Shown: positions 16,385 to 22,423 of the stretch, piece after piece
Layout of the letters: the number at the start of each line of letters is the position of its first letter
Position numbering within the stretch: the stretch's first letter is position 1
Source: G963674685 sp964591275
GTDB taxonomy: Bacteria > Lernaellota > Lernaellaia > JACKCT01
Assembly (NCBI GenBank): GCA_964591275.1
Contig: CAZQAE010000077.1
Span: 1-22,423 of the forward strand
Length of the DNA: 22,423 nucleotides
Direction of reading: 5' to 3'
The notes under the pieces: generated by a model
What the model was told of the DNA's origin: nothing
The model's input: the letters and a program-made list of their open reading frames with translations, nothing else
Databases searched by the model: none
Made by a program: the position numbers and the translations under genes

Positions 16385-16492
16385 GTAAAAAGCTGCTTGG
16401 CGTGAGTTTCAAGGCTTAGATGCCTTTAATACAGTCCGAGCTTGCGAGCCACGCAAATGATAATTTTCACAGCTTGAGAAAAGGTGATTGGA

Positions 16493-18283
16493 ATGACTGA
16501 AAACAAATGGGATCTAAGCCATCTGTATGAAAGCGTTGATGCTGTAGAAAAAGCCAAATTGGAGTTTCTTCCGAAGGCTGATTCACTCAAAGCCTATGTT
16601 GGGCGCCTGGGGGAATCCGCTCAAACGCTTCGTGAAGCCCTGGACTTGAGATGGAATTTGGAGCTTTTGCTTCGTCGGATGGAAACTTACACGGCTCGAT
16701 ACTCTGACGAGGACACTCGCGATTCAAAAGCCAATGCCCTCAATAGTGAAATCGAACTAATACGCACGCAATTCACTGAGCTATGCTCGTTTTTTGAGCC
16801 GGAAATTGTGGCTATTGCGGAAAAAGATATCGTGCGATATATCGAGGAAGATAAAGGATTAAATATCTATCAGCGACCGATTCGTGAAATTTTCAGAATG
16901 AAAAAGCACGTTCTTTCTTTGCCTGAGGAAAAAATACTGGCAAGCGCCATGGATATCGCCGAGACCGGACACTCCACTTTTCGCATATTTTCCAATGCTG
17001 ATTTACCTCGTGAAACCGTGACTTTAAGCGATGGCCAAGAGGTAAAATTGACGGACGCCAACTATGCCAAGCATCGGCGTTCTTCAGTCAAATCAGATCG
17101 CGATATAGTTTCTGAAACCTTTATTCGTCAATACGGAACTTTTAAACGCTCCATTGGGGAAATGCTTTATGGGCAAATGAAAACGCACCTCTTCTACGCC
17201 AAAATGCGCGGCTATTCAGATACGCTGACTGCCGCACTGGATAATGACGATATTGATACGGCGATCTATCACACGCTCGTGGAGACGGTTCAAAAAAACC
17301 TGCCGACTTTTCACCGGTATTTGAAACTCAAAGCCAGAGCGCTTGGCGTTAAAAGCATCGAGTACCAGGATTTGTACGTCCCTTTCACGCAGGATAAAAA
17401 GATTGAAGTTCCTTTTGAGCAAACGCCGTCGATGCTGAAAAAAGCCCTCGCGCCTTTGGGCGATGAATATCCCGGGCTTCTCGATACGGCTTTTACCGAA
17501 GGATGGATTGACGTTTTTCCAGGCGAAGGGAAAAGAAGCGGCGCCTATTCCAGCGGTTGGGCTTATGATGTACACCCCTACGTGCTCATGAATTACAACA
17601 ACGAGTATTCGGACGCATTGACTTTAGCCCATGAGCTTGGCCACGCGATGCATTCGCACTATTCCAACGCGAACCAGCCGATTGCCACATCGGACTATTC
17701 GATTTTCGTGGCCGAAGTGGCCTCAACCTTCAATGAAAACCTGCTCAATGATTATATGTTGAAAAACGTGGAATCCGACGAACAAAGGTTTTATCTGCTT
17801 GGAAATTTCCTGGACGCTTCCTTCAAAGGCACTTTCACGCGCCAGGCTCAGTTCGCGGAATTTGAATTGCTTGCTCATCAATGCGTCGAAAACGGAGAAG
17901 CCTTGACCGGAGACTCGCTCAGCAAAATGTACATTGCCTTGTTGCGCAAGTACTACGGCCACGACGAGGGCGCTTGCCGGGTTCCCGATTACTTCGACAC
18001 CGAATGGGCATACGTACCACATTTCTATTACAACTATTATGTCTTTCAATACGCCACGAGCATCGCCGCAGCCAGCAGTCTTGCAACTAAGGTCGTGAAT
18101 AAGGAAGCAGGCGCACTGGAGCGCTATTTCAGTTTGCTAAAGGCCGGCGATTCCAGCGATCCGGTTTCCACTCTAAAGAATGCCGGCGTAGATATGACGC
18201 AACCTGTCGCCTACGAAGCCTTTATTCACAGGGCAAACCGCTATATGGACGAGATGGAAAACATCCTTGAAAAACAGGGTTGA
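16493..18283 (+). CDS. pepF: Oligoendopeptidase F (M3 family zinc metallopeptidase)
   Basis: This cytosolic zinc peptidase hydrolyses peptides of roughly 7-17 residues. The length of 596 residues fits PepF. The zinc site is HELGH with H380, E381 and H384, followed by a downstream FVAEVASTFNE segment that provides the third ligand Glu. An N-terminal helical domain of about 110-200 residues (MTENKWDLSHLYESVD...) and a C-terminal FQYATSIAAASSLA block are typical. ATG 16493 has AAGGTG nine bases upstream and begins with the family-typical W-D-L-S-x-L-Y sequence; the in-frame GTG at 16484 lies inside that site. The gene is separated from the SGNH gene by 130 bases, so co-transcription is uncertain. 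Confidence 0.93.
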   Translation: MTENKWDLSHLYESVDAVEKAKLEFLPKADSLKAYVGRLGESAQTLREALDLRWNLELLLRRMETYTARYSDEDTRDSKANALNSEIELIRTQFTELCSFFEPEIVAIAEKDIVRYIEEDKGLNIYQRPIREIFRMKKHVLSLPEEKILASAMDIAETGHSTFRIFSNADLPRETVTLSDGQEVKLTDANYAKHRRSSVKSDRDIVSETFIRQYGTFKRSIGEMLYGQMKTHLFYAKMRGYSDTLTAALDNDDIDTAIYHTLVETVQKNLPTFHRYLKLKARALGVKSIEYQDLYVPFTQDKKIEVPFEQTPSMLKKALAPLGDEYPGLLDTAFTEGWIDVFPGEGKRSGAYSSGWAYDVHPYVLMNYNNEYSDALTLAHELGHAMHSHYSNANQPIATSDYSIFVAEVASTFNENLLNDYMLKNVESDEQRFYLLGNFLDASFKGTFTRQAQFAEFELLAHQCVENGEALTGDSLSKMYIALLRKYYGHDEGACRVPDYFDTEWAYVPHFYYNYYVFQYATSIAAASSLATKVVNKEAGALERYFSLLKAGDSSDPVSTLKNAGVDMTQPVAYEAFIHRANRYMDEMENILEKQG

Positions 18284-18529
18284 GGATGCGCCATTGAATT
18301 TTACCAGAGCCGCCCTCCTAAAGTCGGGCTTAAAAAACACAAACAACAAAAATATATTGCCCGCCTTTAAAACCACAGAGCTAACGCCCTGGGCTATTGA
18401 ATGAAACGCCCGCCCGGCGGGCTGGGCAATATGGCAATTCCTAAATTGCCCTTTTCGCTACGAACTAGCGCTCGCTTCGCGGGCTTGCCGGGCGCGCTAT
18501 CCCAGACCCCGGACCTCATACTTCATACA
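18284..18529. other. Structured intergenic region after pepF
   Basis: About 246 bases without a supported gene hold nested inverted repeats. ATATTGCCC (18354-18362) pairs with GGGCAATAT (18424-18432) across 61 bases. Inside lies GCCCGC/GCGGGC (18408-18413/18417-18422), and next to it GGCAATT/AATTGCC (18433-18439/18444-18450) with a CCTA loop and a short CTTTT after it. GC content rises toward 18500. This could be a pepF 3' terminator or processing structure, or a decayed mobile or repeat element. Confidence 0.45.
18433..18455 (+). terminator. Weak candidate terminator
   Basis: The 7-bp perfect stem GGCAATT/AATTGCC with a four-base loop is followed by CTTTT on the plus strand. It is about 150 bases past the pepF stop. 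The AT-rich stem and short T run make it weak. Confidence 0.3.
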
Positions 18530-18541
18530 TCATACTTCATA
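18516..18541. repeat. Two 12-base direct repeats (14-base period)
   Basis: TCATACTTCATA occurs at 18516-18527 and 18530-18541. The second copy, read on the minus strand, encodes the last residues and the stop codon (Y-E-V-stop) of the methyltransferase gene. Confidence 0.75.
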
Positions 18542-19045
18542 TTTCGCTCCTTCCAAATCGAGAAGCGCCCTTTTGGCACCTAGCCCATAGCCATATCCTG
18601 TCAGCTTGCCGCTTGCGCCGATAACGCGGTGGCACGGAATGATAATGGGCAGGGGCACGTTTGCGACCGCCTGCCCGACGGCTATGGCTGCCTTCGCTTT
18701 GCCGATATCCTTTGCGACTTGCCCATAGCTCACCAGACAGCCGTATGGAATCTTTTGGAGGCGCCGCCAAACCTTCATCTGGAAATCGCTGCCCTCAAGA
18801 GCCAGCGGCAGGTCAAATTCCTTTCGCTTGGCCTTGAAATATTCGTTCAACTGAATTTTCAATTCCCTGAGCGCCGGCGTTTGTCGTTTGACCGGATCTT
18901 CAAAATGACTTTTCCCGCTCAGATATTCCCGCGCCGAAACGCCCAGCGCGCCGCAAAGGCCAATCCGAACGATATGGTCGTTTTCCTCAAGCGCGCAGAC
19001 AGGACCGAATTTCCAGTTTCCAAAAGACCATTCGAAAAAATACAT
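18530..19045 (-). CDS. ogt: Methylated-DNA--protein-cysteine S-methyltransferase (O6-alkylguanine-DNA alkyltransferase)
   Basis: The protein repairs O6-methylguanine and O4-methylthymine by moving the alkyl group to its own Cys. The 171-residue length is typical of Ogt. The active-site box IPCHRVIG has acceptor C138. The helix-turn-helix region reads KIPYGCLVSYGQVAKDIG, a hinge GQAVANVPLPI follows, and SGKLTGYGYGLGAKRALLDLEG ends the conserved domain. AGGGGAGA seven bases before ATG 19045 supports the start. The last four residues (KYEV) fall in a short DNA repeat and are probably a late addition. The gene is divergent from the MBL hydrolase, with a 147-base gap. Confidence 0.93.
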   Translation of the reverse strand: MYFFEWSFGNWKFGPVCALEENDHIVRIGLCGALGVSAREYLSGKSHFEDPVKRQTPALRELKIQLNEYFKAKRKEFDLPLALEGSDFQMKVWRRLQKIPYGCLVSYGQVAKDIGKAKAAIAVGQAVANVPLPIIIPCHRVIGASGKLTGYGYGLGAKRALLDLEGAKYEV

Positions 19046-19192
19046 CCTAAAATCTCCCCTATGGCGATAGGCGTTGGTAATTCATAATGCGATTTCATGG
19101 TTTTTGCCATGCCTGTTTTCATTTTTCATTGATTTTGAGCGCTGAATCTGCTTTCATCCGCTCGTTGCTGATTACTGCACGGGAAGAAACTG

Positions 19193-19945
19193 ATGAAGAT
19201 CACATTTCTGGGCACCGGATCATGGAATCTCCAGGCCGACAGAATGGGGCCGTCGCTACTCGTCGAGGATGAAGGCGCTGCAATCCTGGTGGACTGCGGC
19301 GAAGGCGCCGGACGAAGGCTACTGGCTACGGGCAAGGCCGTTGACGACATTGACGCCATTCTCATCACGCACACGCATGTCGACCACATTGCGGGATTGC
19401 TGCCCTATCTTTTCCATTCCCGCATAAAATTGACTCGTCAAAAACCCCTTGTCATCGCCGGACCGCCTGAATTGGACTTCGTGCTCAAGGCCTTGCCGCA
19501 TTGTGGAGATGAAACTCTATTCCACAAAGAACTGCCGATTGAGTTTCAGGCATTAAATCCTCCGGCTTCCATTAAGGTCGGTCCTTTCCATATCAGCGCG
19601 CACCAGGTTGTTCATAAGAACATCACCTTGGGATTCCGCATTGAGGCTTCCGAAAAATCCCTGGCGATCAGCGGCGATACCGAGCCTTGCGACGAGTTGC
19701 TGAAGCTTGCTGAAAATGCGGATATCTTCATTTGCGAGGCGGCAAGCCTGGCGGAAATCCCCGGCCACACGACGCCAACGCAGGCCGGCGAAATTGCACG
19801 AAAAGCCAATGTCAAACTGACGGCCCTGGTTCACATGCCGCCCGACGCCGATCCCGAGCACTATGCGGCGATGTGCGCCAAACAATTCGACGGCCCCATC
19901 GAAACACCAAAAGACCTGGATATTTTAGAAATCTACACCAAGTAA
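19193..19945 (+). CDS. MBL-fold metal-dependent hydrolase (RNase Z-like)
   Basis: This 250-residue metallo-beta-lactamase-fold protein has motif 2 THTHVDHIAGL (HxHxDH), an upstream FLGTGSW and VDCGEGAG, a metal-bridging Asp in ISGDTEPCDEL, then CEAA...GHTTPTQAGEIA and a final His in LVHMPPD. The layout is that of ribonuclease Z/ElaC-type hydrolases, but it is shorter than tRNase Z and I see no exosite, so tRNA 3' processing is not certain. The start has GGGAAGAAA upstream. The 3' end overlaps aroC tail to tail by 13 bases. Confidence 0.88.
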   Translation: MKITFLGTGSWNLQADRMGPSLLVEDEGAAILVDCGEGAGRRLLATGKAVDDIDAILITHTHVDHIAGLLPYLFHSRIKLTRQKPLVIAGPPELDFVLKALPHCGDETLFHKELPIEFQALNPPASIKVGPFHISAHQVVHKNITLGFRIEASEKSLAISGDTEPCDELLKLAENADIFICEAASLAEIPGHTTPTQAGEIARKANVKLTALVHMPPDADPEHYAAMCAKQFDGPIETPKDLDILEIYTK

Positions 19946-20967
19946 TCGGCCAGAACCAAGGCCATCATGGCCTCGGCCACCGGTACGAGGCGCGGTCCGA
20001 TGCACGGGTCGTGGCGGCCCTTGATGGAGATCGTTGTCGGATTGCCGTCGGCGTCTATAGTTCGCTGCGGCCTGGCGATGGAACTGGCGGGTTTTACCGC
20101 AAGCCTGATGATAAGCGGCTGCCCCGAACTGATCCCGCCCAGCACGCCCCCGGCGTTGTTGCCCAAAAACCCATCCGCCGTCAAAGAATCGTTATGCTCG
20201 CCGCCGCGCATTTTTACGCACCGAAAACCGCTTCCGATTTCCACGCCTTTCACGGCGCCGATTCCCATCATGGCATAGGCCAGCCGCGCATCAAGTTTGT
20301 CGAAAACGGGATCGCCGAGACCAACGGGAACGCCGGTTGCGCGAATTTCCACAAGAGAGCCAAGGCTGTCGCCGTCGCCAATGGCTTTATCAAGCGCCGC
20401 CATCATTCTGGGCGCAACAGCGTGATCGGCGCATCGAAGAGGATTTTGTTCAATATATGCCGCATCAAATTTCTCGGCCTTGATAAAACCGATTTGAAAA
20501 ACGTGGCCGACAATGGATATCCCCTTGGCCGCAAGCATCTGCCCGGCGACCGCGCCCGCCGCAACGCGGGCGGCGGTTTCTCGACCGCCGGAGCGCCCGC
20601 CACCCCGTGGATCGCGAATCCCATATTTTTTTTGCCAAGTGAAATCCGCATGACCAGGCCGATAGATATTCGCCAACTCATCGTAATCTTCAGAGCGTTG
20701 ATCCTTGTTGCGGATGATGATTGTCAGCGGCGTCCCTGTCGTTTTGCCCTGGTGCAGACCGCTGATGACCTCAATAACATCAGGCTCCTTTCGACCGGAT
20801 GCGTAGGGCGATTCACCGGGACGCCGGCGATCCATTTCCTTTTGCATAGCATCAATGTCGAGTGGGAAACTTGGTGGAACGCCGTCTATGACCACGCCGA
20901 TCGCGGGGCCGTGACTTTCACCGAATGTTGTTACCCGAAAATTTTTTCCAAAACTGTTGCCGACCAT
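19933..20967 (-). CDS. aroC: Chorismate synthase
   Basis: This is the last step of the shikimate pathway: 5-enolpyruvylshikimate 3-phosphate to chorismate, with reduced FMN as cofactor. Signatures seen are GNSFGKNFRVTTFGESHG at the N-terminus, RRPGES, GLHQGKTTGTPL, YRPGHADFTWQKKYG and RGGGRSGGRETAARVAAGAVA. The start is set at ATG 20967 (GGAG seven bases upstream) because family members begin M-x-GNSFG; the open frame extends nine codons further without support. The product has 344 residues, the short end of the family range. It is convergent with the MBL gene and divergent from rlmE. No other aro gene is nearby. Confidence 0.94.
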   Translation of the reverse strand: MVGNSFGKNFRVTTFGESHGPAIGVVIDGVPPSFPLDIDAMQKEMDRRRPGESPYASGRKEPDVIEVISGLHQGKTTGTPLTIIIRNKDQRSEDYDELANIYRPGHADFTWQKKYGIRDPRGGGRSGGRETAARVAAGAVAGQMLAAKGISIVGHVFQIGFIKAEKFDAAYIEQNPLRCADHAVAPRMMAALDKAIGDGDSLGSLVEIRATGVPVGLGDPVFDKLDARLAYAMMGIGAVKGVEIGSGFRCVKMRGGEHNDSLTADGFLGNNAGGVLGGISSGQPLIIRLAVKPASSIARPQRTIDADGNPTTISIKGRHDPCIGPRLVPVAEAMMALVLADYLV

Positions 20968-21073
20968 CTGAACACTCCAGCAATTATCACGCATGTCGAT
21001 TGTTTAAGCGCCCTATTCCATTTCTTATGACATTTTTTCCTCTGACTTCCAAGCGACAATTTCCCCACTCGAC

Positions 21074-21103
21074 TCTACACACGCCGTAGTATTCTGTTAT
21101 AAG
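21074..21103 (+). promoter_or_regulatory. Candidate promoter for rlmE
   Basis: TCTACA (21074-21079) and TATAAG (21098-21103) are 18 bases apart. A strong AGGGAGGGAG ribosome site follows before ATG 21128, leaving a short leader of about 15-20 bases. Confidence 0.4.
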
Positions 21104-21127
21104 TAGGCTTAAGGGAGGGAGTCGGGA

Positions 21128-21787
21128 ATGGCCGCAAAAAAGGGAAGAGGCCAGGCAGGCGGCAAGCCGGGCCAAAAAAAAAGACAAGGCCAGCGCTGGG
21201 ACGATCATTACACGCACAAAGCTAAAAGTGATGGCTTCGCCGCCAGATCCGTCTATAAACTCTCGGAAATCGACAAGCGCCGCAAACTTTTTAAGCCCGG
21301 TCAGCGCATTCTCGATCTAGGCTGCCACCCTGGTTCCTGGTCAAAATACGCAGCACAATCCATCGCGCCCGACGGCCTCGTTATCGGTGTGGACCGTAAT
21401 CCCACAACCCCGCCGCACCCGAACGTGAAGACCATCACTTCGGATATCTTCAACCTAAACGCTGATTTCAAACAGGACGCTCCGCAAGGATTTCACGCCG
21501 TTTTATCGGATCTCGCCCCAGACACGACCGGAATCCGCGATGTGGATGAAGCGAGAAGCCTGGAACTGGCCCAAAGAGCTTTGGAAATCGCTCACAAGAA
21601 TTTGCGGCCAAATGGATTTTTTGTTGTCAAAATTTTTCAAGGCCCCGATTTCAAGCCCTGGCTCGAAGAAGCGAAAAAGTTATTTTCGACGCACAACATT
21701 ATCCGGCCTGATGCTACGCGAAAAAAAAGCCGGGAGATATTCGTTTTATTGGCGGGCTTTCGAGGCCAAAGCGCTGTCGAGGGGTAA
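21128..21787 (+). CDS. rlmE: 23S rRNA 2'-O-methyltransferase, RlmE/FtsJ family
   Basis: The family methylates the 2'-OH of a conserved uridine (U2552 in E. coli) in the 23S A-loop during late 50S assembly. A basic N-terminal tail (residues 1-23) precedes the fold. The catalytic K-D-K-E set is complete: K44 in RSVYKLSEID, D128 in SDLAPDTTG, K168 in FFVVKIFQG and E203 in SREIF. The SAM loop reads LDLGCHPGSW (canonical GAAPGGW or GCAPGGW). The 219-residue length is normal for the family. The AGGGAGGGAG site supports the start. A decayed radical SAM fragment begins nine bases beyond the stop. Confidence 0.93.
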   Translation: MAAKKGRGQAGGKPGQKKRQGQRWDDHYTHKAKSDGFAARSVYKLSEIDKRRKLFKPGQRILDLGCHPGSWSKYAAQSIAPDGLVIGVDRNPTTPPHPNVKTITSDIFNLNADFKQDAPQGFHAVLSDLAPDTTGIRDVDEARSLELAQRALEIAHKNLRPNGFFVVKIFQGPDFKPWLEEAKKLFSTHNIIRPDATRKKSREIFVLLAGFRGQSAVEG

Positions 21788-21796
21788 ATTGCGTGA

Positions 21797-22210
21797 TTTG
21801 AAAATAGCCGCGCCGCGGGCCTCAGCCAGATAGCCGTGGACTCCGAAGGCCTCGTTTATACCTGCACCGCTTTTATCGGACATCCCGAATGGCGGATGAG
21901 GCACGTGAATCAAAGCCTGAACAGCCTGGTGCAAAAGAAACTCATAGATTGCGACATCATGTGCGGCAAGGACTGCGGCAATTGCTGGGCGTAAAATCTT
22001 TGCCTTGGAAGCGGCTCCCTCAATCACTTCAATCACGGCGACATCGGCATACCCGTGAAAGAGCATTGCGATTTGTACCGCTTCAAGATTGAGCTTCTCA
22101 TCGCCGCTTTGGACCTCCTGCAATCACGTAATCCAGAACGATTTGAAGCACTGTTCGCTCCCGGTCATTTTGAAGACCGCACAGCCTGGTCTCCCGATCT
22201 CGAAGAGTAA
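21797..22210 (+). pseudogene. Decayed C-terminal fragment of a radical SAM/SPASM-domain protein
   Basis: In one plus-strand frame the sequence reads as a SPASM domain with no start codon. It contains GLSQIAVDSEGLVYTC, the Gly-x4-Cys half of the cluster motif. At the position 12 residues before that Gly, where Cys is expected, there is Arg (CGC, one transition from TGC). A Cys-rich block follows (CDIMCGKDCGNCWA). An in-frame TAA at 21992-21994 interrupts it, and the same frame continues as NLCLGSGSLNHFNHGDIG and EHCDLYRFKIE to a TAA at 22208. The whole N-terminal radical SAM core is missing. The first codons fall after a TGA at 21794. It is most likely a dead remnant that the neighbouring rlmE simply abuts. 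Confidence 0.65.
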
Positions 22211-22423
22211 GATCTCCGGCAACGCACGAACCTGGCCAACAAGCGCTTCTTCCCATATCCCGTCATGTTTGTTTATTTCTGCAAGGTCTTGCAAAAGGAG
22301 GATTTTCTCAAAACCGCGACCCTCAAAATTGCACCGGAATCCTTTCCAAATGTACGTAGGATGGTAAAAGCCCTCTGTGCCAATAAGAGTGAGACAAATT
22401 GTACTGTTAAATTTAGTGTATAA
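22124..22423. other. Right-edge region, both strands open, assignment uncertain
   Basis: Past the radical SAM fragment the same plus frame stays open from 22211 to a TAA at 22421, reading segments such as RFFPYPVMFVYFCKVLQK. The minus strand is also open from the window edge down to a stop at 22124, with a protein-like stretch (LAEINKHDGIWEEALVGQVR) whose start would lie outside the window. The sequence is AT-richer toward the edge. I cannot tell which strand, if either, is coding. Confidence 0.3.

Noticed and set aside
19732..21030. Long plus-strand open frame (432 codons) opposite aroC
   Set aside because: It is the reverse strand of a clear chorismate synthase and extends into the MBL gene in another frame. 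Its translation is rich in Arg, His and Ala without motifs.
21992..21994. Stop-codon recoding in the SPASM remnant
   Set aside because: The codon is TAA, which is neither the selenocysteine (TGA) nor the pyrrolysine (TAG) codon. The fragment also lacks a start, a core domain and one cluster Cys, so decay is the simpler reading.
21746..22123. Minus-strand open frame of 125 codons downstream of rlmE
   Set aside because: The opposite strand reads as a recognisable SPASM remnant, and the minus frame runs into the 3' end of rlmE. It looks like a shadow.
1..22423. CRISPR arrays, rRNA or tRNA genes, insertion sequences and integrases
   Set aside because: Reading both strands by eye gave no regularly spaced repeats, no cloverleaf-like sequence and no transposase or integrase motifs. 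A tRNA or ncRNA covariance search could not be run.

Overview
The window looks like chromosomal DNA from a Gram-negative, probably uncultured bacterium of moderate GC content. The evidence for an outer membrane is an OmpA-type C-terminal domain and four short lipoproteins with clear lipoboxes. One lipoprotein has a long Asp/Asn run directly after its lipid cysteine, a style I associate with deep-branching, Myxococcota-like or formerly 'deltaproteobacterial' lineages. That placement is inference. Most genes are single-copy housekeeping or envelope genes on both strands. I see no phage, IS element, CRISPR array, rRNA or tRNA.

Left part (1-8400): a membrane-anchored sulfatase/alkaline-phosphatase-superfamily enzyme whose nucleophile position is Thr; convergent wecB (UDP-GlcNAc 2-epimerase, TTG start, good promoter); a large OmpA-family protein with its own terminator; a Cys-rich, Asp-rich lipoprotein next to a PlsC acyltransferase; a stand-alone CheX-like protein; and a pair of small low-complexity lipoproteins (Pro-rich, then Lys-rich) closed by a strong terminator.

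Middle (8400-16500): a PAP2 phosphatase; a minus-strand operon of lipoprotein, rlmI and an unrecognised 135-residue protein; and, divergent from it, a tightly coupled plus-strand operon. This operon encodes a 963-residue protein with two complete radical SAM/SPASM-like units in tandem, then a single-unit radical SAM/SPASM protein, then a membrane-anchored SGNH hydrolase. Both junctions use ATGA start/stop overlaps. This operon is the best candidate for an undescribed pathway. The fused duplicate and the esterase-like partner suggest modification of a peptide, glycan or lipid, but no substrate or precursor peptide is visible.

Right part (16500-22423): oligoendopeptidase F; a structured, repeat-containing intergenic stretch; an O6-methylguanine-DNA methyltransferase whose last codons lie in a short tandem repeat; an MBL-fold hydrolase convergent with aroC; rlmE with its four catalytic residues; and then a decayed C-terminal piece of a fourth radical SAM/SPASM protein, carrying an in-frame stop and a lost cluster-ligand cysteine.
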